From assembly GCA_033782935.1 (NCBI GenBank), contig JAWQEG010000474.1, forward strand, positions 1,798,001-1,862,000: DNA of 64,000 bases, given 5' to 3'. The notes under the pieces were generated by a model, which was not told the DNA's origin, made no database searches, and worked only from the letters and a program-made list of their open reading frames with translations. The DNA is from Petrolisthes cinctipes (taxonomy: Eukaryota; Arthropoda; Malacostraca; Decapoda; Porcellanidae). Positions 9,426 through 22,580 of this stretch are shown here, one piece after another (position 1 is the first letter of the stretch; every line of letters starts with the position of its first letter). Position numbers and translations under genes: made by a program.

Positions 9426-12400
9426 TACAGATTGCTTCTGGGACCCCAAAATATTGAAATTTCGGGTGTTTTGAGCCTGAATTTGAGATATAAACGGGTA
9501 CAGAAGATACATGCACATATTGACTTTGGGCATCTAAAATATCGATTTTCAGCATGTTTTGGGCCTGTATTTTGAAAATACTCTAACAAGGAGTAGGCAT
9601 GTACAGATTGCTTCTGGGACCCCAAAATATTGAATTTTAGGGTTTTTTGAGCCTGAATTTGAGATATAAACGGGTACTGAAGATGTATGCACATATCGAC
9701 TTTTGTGCACCTAAAAGATCGATTTTCAGTATGTTTTGAGCATGTATTTTGAAAATACTCTAACACGGAGTAGGCATGTACAGATCGCTTCTGGGACCCC
9801 TAAATATCGAATTTTCGGGTGTTTTGGGACTGAATTTGAGATATCGACTTTTTGGCACCTAAAAGATCGATTTTTAGCATGTTTTTAGCCTATATTTTGA
9901 AAATATTCTAGCACTGTACAGATTGCTTCTGGGACCCCAAAATATTGAATTTTCGGGTGTTTTGAGCCTGAATTTGAGATATAAACGGGTACAGAAGATA
10001 CATGCACATATTGACTTTGGGCACCAAAAATATCGATTTTCAGCATGTTTTGCGCCTGAATTTTGAAAATACTCTAACACGGAGTAGGCATGTACAGATC
10101 GCTTCTGGGACCCCAAAATATCGAATTTTCGGGTGTTTAGGGCCAGAATTTGAGATATAAACGGGTACAGAAGATGAATGCACATATCGACTTTTGGGCC
10201 CCTAAAAGATCGATTTTCAGTATGTTTTTGGCCTGTATTTTGAAAATACTCTAACACGGAGTAGGCATGTACAGATACCTTCTGGGACCCCTAAATATCG
10301 AATTTTCGGGTGTTTTGGGACTGAATTTAAGATATAGACTTTTTGGCACCTAAAAGATCGATTTTTAGCATGTTTTTAGCCTATATTTTGAAAATATTCT
10401 AGCACTGAGTAGGCATGTACAGATTGTTTCTGGGACCCCAAAATATTGATTTTTCGGGTGTTTTGAGCCTGAATTTGAGATATAAACGGGTACAGAAGAT
10501 ACATGCACATATTGACTTTGGGCACCAAAAATATCGATTTTCAGCATGTTTTGGGCCTGAATTTTGAAAATACTCTAACACGGAGTAGGCATGTACAGAT
10601 CGCTTCTGGGACCCCAAAATATCGAATTTTCGGGTGTTTAGGGCCAGAATTTGAGATATAAACGGGTACAGAAGATGCATGCACATATCGACTTTTGGGC
10701 ACCTAAAAGATCGATTTTCAGTATGTTTTTGGCCTGTATTTTGAAAATACTCTAACAAGAATTAGGCATGTACAGATACCTTCTGGGACCTCTAAATATC
10801 GAATTTTCGGGTGTTTTTGGGACTGAATTTGAGATATCGATTTTTTGGCACCTAAAATGTCGATTTTTAGCATGTTTTTAGCCTATATTTTGAAAATATT
10901 CTAGCACTGTGTAGGCATGTACAGATTGCTTCTGGGACCCCAAAATATTGAATTTTCGGGTGTTTTGAGCCTGAATTTGAGATATAAACTTGTACAGAAG
11001 ATACATGCACATATTGACTTTGGGCATCTAAAATATCGATTTTCAGCATGTTTTGGGCCTGTATTTTGAAAATACTCTAACACTGTACAGATTGCTTCTG
11101 GGACCCCAAAATATTGAATTTTCGTGTGTTTTGAGCCTGAATTTGAGATATAAACGGGTACTGAAGATGCATGCACATATCGACTTTTGTGCACCTAAAA
11201 GATCGATTTTCAGTATGTTTTGAGCATGTATTTTGAAAATTCTCTAACACGGAGTAGGCATGTACAGATCGCTTCTGAGACCCCTACATATCGAATTTTC
11301 GGGTGTTTTGGGACTGAATTTGAGATATCGACTTTTTGGCACCTAAAAGATCGATTTTTAGCATGTTTTTAGCCTATATTTTGAAAATATTCTAGCACTG
11401 AGTAGGCATGTACAGATTGCTTCAGGGACCCCAAAATATTGAATTTTCGGTTGTTTTGAGCCTGAATTTGAGATATAAACGGGTACAGAAGATACATGCA
11501 CATATTGACTTTGGGCACCAAAAATATCGATTTTCAGCATGTTTTGGGCCTGAATTTTGAAAATACTCTAACACGGAGTAGGCATGTACAGATCGCTTCT
11601 GGGACCCCAAAATATTGAATTTTCGGGGGTTTAGGGCCAGAATTTGAGATATAAACGGGTACAGAAGATGCATGCACATATCGACTTTTGGGCACCTAAA
11701 AGATCGATTTTTAGTATGTTTTTGGCCTGTATTTTGAAAATACTCTAACACGGAGTAGGCGTGCACAGATACCTTCTGGGACCTCTAAATATCGAATTTT
11801 CGGGTGTTTTGGGACTGAATTTGAGATATCGATTTTTTGGCACCTAAAATGTCGATTTTTAGCATGTTTTTAGCCTATATTTTGAAAATATTCTAGCACT
11901 GTGTAGGCATGTACAGATTGCTTCTGGGACCCCAAAATATTGAATTTTCGGGTGTTTTGAGCCTGAATTTGAGATATAAACGGGTACAGAAGATACATGC
12001 ACATATTGACTTTGGGCACCAAAAATATCGATTTTCAGCATGTTTTGGGCCTGAATTTTGAAAATACTCTAACACGGAGTAGGCATGTACAGATCGCTTC
12101 TGGGACCCCAAAATATCGAATTTTCGGGTGTTAGGGCCAGAATTTGAGATATAAACGGGTACAGAAGATGCAAGCACATATCGACTTTTGGGCACCTAAA
12201 AGATCGATTTTCAGTATGTTTTTGGCCTGTATTTTGAAAATACTCTAACACGGAGTAGGCATGTACAGATACCTTCTGGGACCTCTAAATATCGAATTTT
12301 CGGGTGTTTTGGGACTTTATTTGAGATATCGACTTTTTGGCACTTAAAAGATCGATTTTTAGCATGTTTTTAGCCTATTTTTTGAAAATATTCTAGCACT

Positions 12401-13392
12401 GTACAGATTGCTTCTGGGACCCCAAAATATTGAATTTACGGGTGTTTTGAGCCTGAATTTGAGATATAAACGGGTACAGAAGATACATGCACATATTGAC
12501 TTTGGGCATCTAAAATATCGATTTTCAGCATGTTTTTAGCCTGTATTTTGAAAATACTCTAACACTGAGTAGGCATGTACAGATTGCTTCTGGGACCCCA
12601 AAATATTGAATTTTCGGGTGTTTTGAGCCTGAATTTGAGATATAAACGGGTACTGAAGATGCATGCACATATCGACTTTTGTGCACCTAAAAGATCGATT
12701 TTCAGTATGTTTTGAGCATGTATTTTGAAAATACTCTAACACGGAGTAGGCATGTACAGATCGCTTCTGGGACCCCTAAATATCGAATTTTCGGGTGTTT
12801 TGGGACTGAATTTGAGATATCGACTTTTTGGCACCTAAAAGATCGATTTTTAGCATGTTTTTAGCCTATATTTTGAAAATATTCTAACACTGAGTAGGCA
12901 TGTACAGATTGCTTCTGGGACCCCAAAATATTAAATTTTCGGGTGTTTTGAGCCTGAATTTGAGATATAAACGGGTACAGAAGATACATGCACATATTGA
13001 CTTTGGGCACCAAAAATATCGATTTTCAGCATGTTTTAGGCCTGAATTTTGAAAATACTCTAACACGGAGAAGGCATGTACAGATCGGTTCTGGGACCCC
13101 AAAATATCGAATTTTCGGGTGTTTTGAGCCTGAATTTGAGATATAAACGGGTACTGAAGATGCATGCACATATCGACTTTTGTGCACCTAAAAGATCGAT
13201 TTTCAGTATGTTTTGAGCATGTATTTTGAAAATACTCTAACACGGAGTAGGCATGTACAGATCGCTTCTGGGACCCAAAATATCGAATTTTCGGGTGTTT
13301 TGGGACTGAATTTGAGATATCGACTTTTTGGCACCTAAAAGATCGATTTTTAGCATGTTTTTAGCCTATATTTTGAAAATATTCTAGCACTG
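9426..13392. repeat. Mixed A and B trimers with register slips
   Basis: Trimers are A 9426-9916 (10-bp deletion at its end), B 9917-10417, B 10418-10919, A 10920-11410 (10-bp deletion at the end of a1), B 11411-11911, B 11912-12401, A 12402-12902 and B 12903-13392. The last contains a b2/a2 hybrid (13079-13255). The B-B junctions at 10418 and 11912 break the regular alternation. The bS monomers before 10418 and 12402 begin as bS and end as aS. Confidence 0.85.
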
Positions 13393-16300
13393 TACAGATT
13401 GCTTCTGGGACCCCAAAATATTGAATTTTCGGGTGTTTTGAGCCTGAATTTGAGATATAAACGGGTACAGAAGATACATGCACATATTGACTTTGGGCAT
13501 CTAAAATATCGATTTTCAGCATGTTTTGGGCCTGTATTTTGAAAATACTCTAACATTGAGTAGGCATGTACAGATTGCTTCTGGGACCCCAAAATATTGA
13601 ATTTTCGGGTGTTTTGAGCCTGAATTTGAGATATAAACGGGTACTGAAGATGCATGCACATATCGACTTTTGTGCACCTAAAAGATCAATTTTCAGTATG
13701 TTTTGAGCATGTATTTTGAAAATACTCTAACACGGAGTAGGCATGTACAGATCGCTTCTGGGACCCATAAATATCGAATTTTCGGGTGTTTTGGGACTGA
13801 ATTTGAGATATAAACGGGTACAGAAGATACATGCACATATTGACTTTGGGCACCAAAAATATCGATTTTCAGCATGTTTTGGGCCTGAATTTTGAAAATA
13901 CTCTAACACGGAGTAGGCATGTACAGATCGCTTCTGGGACCCCAAAATATCGAATTTTCGGGTGTTTAGGGCCAGAATTTGAGATATAAACGGGTGCAGA
14001 AGATGCATGCACATATCGACTTTTGGGCACCTAAAAGATCGATTTTCAGTATGTTTTTGGCCTGTATTTTGAAAATACTCTAACACGGAGTAGGCATGTA
14101 CAGATACCTTCTGGGACCTCTAAATATCGAATTTTCGGGTGTTTTGGGACTGAATTTGAGATATCGATTTTTTGGCACCTAAAATATCGATTTTCAGCAT
14201 GTTTTTAGCCTATATTTTGAAAATATTCTAGCACTGTGTAGGCATGTACAGATTGCTTCTGGGACCCCAAAATATTGAATTTTCGGGTGTTTTGAGCCTG
14301 AATTTGAGATATAAACGGGTACAGAAGATACATGCACATATTGACTTTGGGCATCTAAAATATCGATTTTCAGCATGTTTTGGGCCTGTATTTTGAAAAT
14401 ACTCTAACACTGAGTAGGCATGTACAGATTGCTTCTGGGACCCCAAAATATTGAATTTTCGGGTGTTTTGAGCCTGAATTTGAGATATAAACGGGTACAG
14501 AAGATACATGCACATATCGACTTTTGTGCACCTAAAAGATCGATTTTCAGTATGTTTTGAGCATGTATTTTGAAAATACTCTAACACGGAGTAGGCATGT
14601 ACAGATTGCTTCTGGGACCCCAAAATATTGAATTTTCGGGTGTTTTGAGCCTGAATTTGAGATATAAACGTGTACAGAAGATACATGCACATATTGACTT
14701 TGGGCATCTAAAATATCGATTTTCAGCATGTTTTTGGCTTGTATTTTGAAAATACTCTAACACGGAGTAGGCATGTACAGATCGCTTCTGGGACCCCTAA
14801 ATATCGAATTTTCGGGTGTTTTGGGACTGAATTTGAGATATCGACTTTTTTGCACCAAAAAGATCGATTTTTAGCATGTTTTTAGCCTATATTTTGAAAA
14901 TATTCTAGCACTGAGTAGGCATGTACAGATTGCTTCTGGGACCCCAAAATATTGAATTTTCGGGTGTTTTGAGCCTGAATTTGAGATATAAACGGGCACA
15001 GAAGATGCATGCACATATCACTCTTGTGCACCTAAAAGATCGATTTTCAGTATGTTTTGAGCATGTATTTTGAAAATACTCTAACACGGAGTAGGCATGT
15101 ACAGATCGCTTCTGGGACCCCTAAATATCGAATTTTCGGGTGTTTTGGGACTGAATTTGAGATATCGACTTTTTGGCACCTAAAAGATCGATTTTTAGCA
15201 TGTTTTTAGCCTATATTTTGAAAATATTCTAGCACTGTACAGATTGCTTCTGGGACCCCAAAATATTGAATTTTCAGGTGTTTTGAGCCTGAATTTGAGA
15301 TATAAACGGGTACAGAAGATACATGCACATATTGACTTTGGGCACCAAAAATATCGATTTTCAGCATGTTTTGGGCCTGAATTTTGAAAATACTCTAACT
15401 CGGAGTAGGCATGTACAGATCGCTTCTAGGAAACCAAAATATCGAATTTTCGGGTGTTTAGGGCCAGAATTTGAGATATAAACGGGTACAGAAGATGAAT
15501 GCACATATCGACTTTTGGGCCCCTAAAAGATCGATTTTCAGTATGTTTTTGGCCTGTATTTTGAAAATACTCTAACACGGAGTAGGCATGTACAGATACC
15601 TTCTGGGACCTCTAAATATCGAATTTTCGGGTGTTATGGGACTGAATTTGAGATATCGATTTTTTGGCACCTATAATATCGATTTTTAGCATGTTTTTAG
15701 CCTATATTTTGAAAATATTCTAGCACTGTGTAGGCATGTACAGATTGCTTCTGGGACCCCAAAATATTGAATTTTCGGGTGTTTTGAGCCTGAATTTGAG
15801 ATATAAACGGGTACAGAAGATACATGCACATATTGACTTTGGGCATCTAAAATATCGATTTTCAGCATGTTTTGGGCCTGTATTTTGAAAATACTCTAAC
15901 ACTGAGTAGGCATGTTCAGATTGCTTCTGGGACCCCAAAATATTGAATTTTCGGGTGTTTTGAGCCTGAATTTGAGATATAAACGGGTACTGAAGATGCA
16001 TGCACATATCGACTTTTGTGCACCTAAAAGATCGATTTTCAGTATGTTTTGAGCATGTATTTTGAAAATACTCTAACACGGAGTAGGCATGTGTACAGAT
16101 CGCTTCTGGGACCCCTAAAAATCGAATTTTCGGGTGTTTTGGGACTGAATTTGTGATATCGACTTTTTGGCACCTAAACGATCGATTTTTAGCATGTTTT
16201 TAGCCTATATTTTGAAAATATTCTAGCACTGAGTAGGCATGTACAGATTGCTTCTGGGACCCCAAAATATTGATTTTTCGGGTGTTTTGAGCCTGAATTT

Positions 16301-17085
16301 GAGATATAAACGGGTACAGAAGATACATGCACATATTGACTTTGGGCACCAAAAATATCGATTTTCAGCATGTTTTGGGCCTGAATTTTGAAAATATTCT
16401 AACACGGAGTAGGCATGTACAGATCGCTTCTGGGACCCCAAAATATCGAATTTTCGGGTGTTTAGGTCCAGAATTTAAGATATAAACGGGTACAGAAGAT
16501 GCATGCACATATCGACTTTTGGGCACCTAAAAGATCGATTTTCAGTATGTTTTTGGCCTGTATTTTGAAAATACTCTAACAAGGAGTAGGCATGTACAGA
16601 TACCTTCTGGGACCTCTAAATATCGAATTTTCGTGTGTTTTGGGACTGAATTTGATATATCGATTTTTTGGCACCTAAAATGTCGATTTTTAGCATGTTT
16701 TTAGCCTATATTTTGAAAATATTCTAGCACTGTGTAGGCATGTACAGATTGCTTCTGGGACCCCAAAATATTGAATTTTCGGGTGTTTTGAGCCTGAATT
16801 TGAGATATAAACGGGTACAGAAGATACATGCACATATTGACTTTGGGCATCTAAAATATCGATTTTCAGCATGTTTTGGGCCTGTATTTTGAAAATACTC
16901 TAACACTGAGTAGGCATGTACAGATTGCTTCTGGGACCCCAATATATTGAATTTTCGGGTGTTTTGAGCCTGAATTTGAGATATAAACGGGTACTGAAGA
17001 TGCATGCACATATCGACTTTTTGGCACCTAAAAGATCGATTTTTAGCATGTTTTTAGCCTATATTTTGAAAATATTCTAGCACTG
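13393..17085. repeat. 3693-bp compound unit, copy 1
   Basis: Composition is a five-monomer unit (13393-14246), a four-monomer unit (14247-14923), a dimer (14924-15237), B (15238-15738), A (15739-16241), B (16242-16742), then a1 plus an a2/aS hybrid (16743-17085). These lengths sum to exactly 3693. Private variants include TAACATTGAG (about 13553), GATCAATTTTCAG (about 13686), GACCCATAAATATC and GGGTGCAGAAG. A GT duplication adds 2 bp at 16091-16094. Confidence 0.88.
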
Positions 17086-19030
17086 TACAGATTGCTTCTG
17101 GGACCCCAAAATATTGAATTTTCGGGTGTTTTGAGCCTGAATTTGAGATATAAACGGGTACAGAAGATACATGCACATATTGACTTTGGGCATCTAAAAT
17201 ATCGATTTTCAGCATGTTTTGGGCCTGTATTTTGAAAATACTCTAACATTGAGTAGGCATGTACAGATTGCTTCTGGGACCCCAAAATATTGAATTTTCG
17301 GGTGTTTTGAGCCTGAATTTGAGATATAAACGGGTACTGAAGATGCATGCACATATCGACTTTTGTGCACCTAAAAGATCAATTTTCAGTATGTTTTGAG
17401 CATGTATTTTGAAAATACTCTAACACGGAGTAGGCATGTACAGATCGCTTCTGGGACCCATAAATATCGAATTTTCGGGTGTTTTGGGACTGAATTTGAG
17501 ATATAAACGGGTACAGAAGATACATGCACATATTGACTTTGGGCACCAAAAATATCGATTTTCAGCATGTTTTGGGCCTGAATTTTGAAAATACTCTAAC
17601 ACGGAGTAGGCATGTACAGATCGCTTCTGGGACCCCAAAATATCGAATTTTCGGGTGTTTAGGGCCAGAATTTGAGATATAAACGGGTGCAGAAGATGCA
17701 TGCACATATCGACTTTTGGGCACCTAAAAGATCGATTTTCAGTATGTTTTTGGCCTGTATTTTGAAAATACTCTAACACGGAGTAGGCATGTACAGATAC
17801 CTTCTGGGACCTCTAAATATCGAATTTTCGGGTGTTTTGGGACTGAATTTGAGATATCGATTTTTTGGCACCTAAAATATCGATTTTCAGCATGTTTTTA
17901 GCCTATATTTTGAAAATATTCTAGCACTGTGTAGGCATGTACAGATTGCTTCTGGGACCCCAAAATATTGAATTTTCGGGTGTTTTGAGCCTGAATTTGA
18001 GATATAAACGGGTACAGAAGATACATGCACATATTGACTTTGGGCATCTAAAATATCGATTTTCAGCATGTTTTGGGCCTGTATTTTGAAAATACTCTAA
18101 CACTGAGTAGGCATGTACAGATTGCTTCTGGGACCCCAAAATATTGAATTTTCGGGTATTTTGAGCCTGAATTTGAGATATAAACGGGTACAGAAGATAC
18201 ATGCACATATCGACTTTTGTGCACCTAAAAGATCGATTTTCAGTATGTTTTGAGCATGTATTTTGAAAATACTCTAACACGGAGTAGGCATGTACAGATT
18301 GCTTCTGGGACCCCAAAATATTGAATTTTCGGGTGTTTTGAGCCTGAATTTGAGATATAAACGGGTACAGAAGATACATGCACATATTGACTTTGGGCAT
18401 CTAAAATATCGATTTTCAGCATGTTTTTGGCTTGTATTTTGAAAATACTCTAACACGGAGTAGGCATGTACAGATCGCTTCTGGGACCCCTAAATATCGA
18501 ATTTTCGGGTGTTTTGGGACTGAATTTGAGATATCGACTTTTTTGCACCAAAAAGATCGATTTTTAGCATGTTTTTAGCCTATATTTTGAAAATATTCTA
18601 GCACTGAGTAGGCATGTACAGATTGCTTCTGGGACCCCAAAATATTGAATTTTCGGGTGTTTTGAGCCTGAATTTGAGATATAAACGGGCACAGAAGATG
18701 CATGCACATATCGACTTTTGTGCACCTAAAAGATCGATTTTCAGTATGTTTTGAGCATGTATTTTGAAAATACTCTAACACGGAGTAGGCATGTACAGAT
18801 CGCTTCTGGGACCCCTAAATATCGAATTTTCGGGTGTTTTGGGACTGAATTTGAGATATCGACTTTTTGGCACCTAAAAGATCGATTTTTAGCATGTTTT
18901 TAGCCTATATTTTGAAAATATTCTAGCACTGTACAGATTGCTTCTGGGACCCCAAAATATTGAATTTTCAGGTGTTTTGAGCCTGAATTTGAGATATAAA
19001 CGGGTACAGAAGATACATGCACATATTGAC
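17086..19030. repeat. Second copy of the first ~1.9 kb of the 3693-bp unit
   Basis: This stretch repeats 13393 onward at a constant 3693-bp offset and shares the private variants: TAACATTGAG near 17246, GATCAATTTTCAG near 17379, GACCCATAAATATC near 17457, TTTTTTGCACCAAAAAG near 18538 and TTTTCAGGTG at 18964. Identity is lost where copy 1 continues as b1 and this copy as a1, so the right edge is approximate. Confidence 0.88.
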
Positions 19031-21605
19031 TTTTGGCATCTAAAATATCGATTTTCAGCATGTTTTGGGCCTGTATTTTGAAAATACTCTAACACTGAGT
19101 AGGCATGTACAGATTGCTTCTGGGACCCCAAAATATTGAATTTTCGGGTGTTTTGAGCCAGAATTTGAGATATAAACGGGTACTGAAGATGCATGCACAT
19201 ATCGACTTTTGTGCACCTAAAAGAACGATTTTCAGTATGTTTTGAGCATGTATTTTGAAAATACTATAACACGGAGTAGGCATGTACAGATCGCTTCTGG
19301 GACCCCTAAATATCGAATTTTCAGATGTTTTGGGACTGAATTTGAGATATCGACTTTTTGGCACCTAAAAGATCGATTTTTAGCATGTTTTTAGCCTATA
19401 TTTTGAAAATATTCTAGCACTGAGTAGGCATGTACAGATTGCTTCTGGGACCCCAAAATATTGAATTTTCGGGTATTTTGAGCCTGAATTTGAGATATAA
19501 ACGGGTACAGAAGATACATGCACATATTGACTTTGGGCACCAAAAATATCGATTTTCAGCATGTTTTGGGCTTGAATTTTGAAAATACTCTAACACGGAG
19601 TAGGCATGTACAGATCGCTTCTGGGACCCCAAAATATCGTATTTTCGGGTGTTTAGGGCCAGAATTTGAGATATAAACGGGTACAGAAGATGCATGCACA
19701 TATCGACTTTTGGGCACCTAAAAGATCGATTTTCAGTATGTTTTTGGCCTGTATTTTGAAAATACTCTAACACGGAGTAGGCATGTACAGATACCTTCTG
19801 GGACCTCTAAATATCGAATTTTCGGGTGTTTTGGGACTGAATTTGAGATATCGATTTTTTGGCACCTAAAATGTCGATTTTTAGCATGTTTTTAGCCTAT
19901 ATTTTGAAAATATTTTAGCACTGTGTAGGCATGTACAGATTGCTTCTGGGACCCCAAAATATTGAATTTTCGGGTGTTTTGAGCCTGAATTTGAGATATA
20001 AACGGGTACAGAAGATACATGCACATATTGACTTTGGGCATCTAAAATATCGATTTTTAGCATGTTTTGGGCCTGTATTTTGAAAATACTCTAACACTGA
20101 GTAGGCATGTACAGATTGCTTCTGGGACCCCAAAATATTGAATTTTCGGGTGTTTTGAGCCTGAATTTGAGATATAAACGGGTACTGAAAATGCATGCAC
20201 ATATCGACTTTTGTGCAACTAAAAGATCGATTTTCAGTATGTTTTCAGCATGTATTTTGAAAATACTCTAACACTGAGTAGGCATGTACAGATTGCTTCT
20301 GGAACCCAAAAATATTGAATTTTCGGGTGTTTTGAGCCTGAATTTGAGATATAAACGGGTACTGAAGATGCATGCACAGATCGACTTTTGTGCACCTAAA
20401 AGATCGATTTTCAGTATGTTTTGAGCATGTATTTTGAAAATACTCTAACACGGAGTAGGCATGTACAGATCGCTTCTGGGGCCCCTAAATATCGAATTTT
20501 CTGGTGTTTTGGGACTGAATTTGAGATATCGACTTTTTGGCACCTAAAAGATCGATTTTTAGCATGTTTTTAGCCTATTTTTTGAAAATATTCTAGCACT
20601 GAGTAGGCATGTACAGATTGCTTCTAGGACCCCAAAATATTGAATTTTCGGGTGTTTTGAGCCTGAATTTGAGATATAAACGGGTACAGAAGATACATGC
20701 ACATATTGACTTTGGGCACCAAAAATATCGATTTTCAGCATGTTTTGGGCCTGAATTTTGAAAATACTCTAACACGGAGTAGGCATGTACAGATCGCTTC
20801 TGGGACCCCAAAATATCGAATTTTCGGGTGTTTAGGGCCAGAATTTGAGATATAAACGGGTACAGAAGATGCGCATGCACATATCGACTTTTGGGCACCT
20901 AAAAGATCGATTTTCAGTATGTTTTTGGCCTGTATTTTGAAAATACTCTAACACGGAGTAGGCATGTACAGATACCTTCTGGGACCTCTAAATATCGAAT
21001 TTTCGGGTGTTTTGGGACTGAATTTGAGATATCGATTTTTTGGCACCTAAAATATCGATTTTCAGCATGTTTTTAGCCTATATTTTGAAAATATTCTAGC
21101 ACTGTGTAGGCATGTACAGATTGCTTCTGGGACCCCAAAATATTGAATTTTCGGGTGTTTTGAGCCTGAATTTGAGATATAAACGGGTACAGAAGATACA
21201 TGCACATATTGACTTTGGGCATCTAAAATATCGATTTTCAGCATGTTTTGGGCCTGAATTTTGAAAATACTCTAACACTGAGTAGGCATGTACAGATTGC
21301 TTCAGGGACCCCAATATATTGAATTTTCGGGTGTTATGAGCCTGAATTTGAGATATAAACGGGTACTGAAGATGCATGCACATATCGACTTTTGTGCACC
21401 TAAAAGATCGATTTTCAGTATGTTTTGAGCATGTATTTTGAAAATACTCTAACACGGAGTAGGCATGTACAGATCGCTTCTGGGACCCCTAAATATCGAA
21501 TTTTCGGGTGTTTTGGGACTGAATTTGAGATATCGACTTTTTGGCACCTAAAAGATCGATTTTTAGCATGTTTTTAGCCTATATTTTGAAAATATTCTAG
21601 CACTG
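19031..21605. repeat. Trimers and one four-monomer unit
   Basis: After the remainder of an A trimer (18932-19432) come B 19433-19933, a four-monomer unit a1-a2-a2-aS (19934-20611), B 20612-21114 and A 21115-21605. The B at 20612 is 503 bp because GC is duplicated in GATGCGCATGC near 20871. The four-monomer unit shares GTTTTCAGCATG and ATTTTAGCACTG with 22581-23248. Confidence 0.85.
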
Positions 21606-22580
21606 TACAGATTGCTTCTGGGACCCCAAAATATTGAATTTTCGGGTGTTTTGAGCCTGAATTTGAGATATAAACGGGTACTGAAGATGCATGCACATAT
21701 CGACTTTTGTGCACCTAAAAGATCGATTTTCAGTATGTTTTGAGCATGTATTTTGAAAATACTCTAACACGGAGTAGAGATGTACAGATCGCTTCTGGGA
21801 CCCCTAAATATCGAATTTTCGGGTGTTTTGGGACTGAATTTGAGATATCGACTTTTTGGCACCTAAAAGATCGATTTTTAGCATGTTTTTAGCCTATATT
21901 TTGAAAATATTCTAGCACTGAGTAGGCATGTACAGATTGCTTCTGGGACCCCAAAATATTGAATTTTCGGGTGTTTTGAGAATGAATTTGATATATAAAC
22001 GGGTACTGAAGATGCATGCACATATCGACTTTTGTGCACCTAAATGATCGATTTTCAGTATGTTTTGAGCATGTATTTTTAAAATACTCTAACACGGAGT
22101 AGGCATGTACAGATCGCTTCTGGGACCCCTAATTATCGAATTTTCGGGTGTTTTGGGACTGAATTTGAGATATCGAATTTTTGGCACCTAAAAGATCGAT
22201 TTTTAGCATGTTTTTAGCCTATATTTTGAAAATATTCTAGCACTGAGTAGGCATGTACAGATTGCTTCTGGGACCCCAAAATATTGAATTTTCGGGTGTT
22301 TTGAGCCTGAATTTGAGATATAAACGGATACAGAAGATGCATGCACATATCGACTTTTGGGCACCTGAAAGATCGATTTTCAGTATGTTTTTGGCCTGTA
22401 TTTTGAAAATACTCTAACACGGAGTAGGCATGTACAGATACCTTCTGGGACCTCTAAATATCGAATTTTCGGGTGTTTTGGGACTGAATTTGAGATATCG
22501 ATTTTTTGGCGCCTAAAATGTCGATTTTTAGCATGTTTTTAGCCTATATTTTGAAAATATTTTAGCACTGTGTAGGCATG
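21606..22580. repeat. Run of three 325-bp dimers
   Basis: Three two-monomer units lie in tandem: 21606-21930, 21931-22255 and 22256-22580. The first two are a2-like plus aS. The third is an a1/b2 hybrid plus bS. The second carries private variants GAGAATGAATTTGATATAT, CTAAATGATCG, TATTTTTAAAATAC and CTAATTATCG, all repeated 1643 bp downstream. Confidence 0.85.

Noticed and set aside
15010..15030. CATATCACTCTTGTGCACC as a new monomer type
   Set aside because: The copy 3693 bp downstream has the normal CATATCGACTTTTGTGCACC, so this is a local mutation in one copy.
20866..20880. GC dinucleotide insertion in GATGCGCATGC as a distinct motif
   Set aside because: It is a single-copy 2-bp slippage within TGCATGCA and is not repeated in other copies. 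The GT duplication at 16091-16094 is similar.
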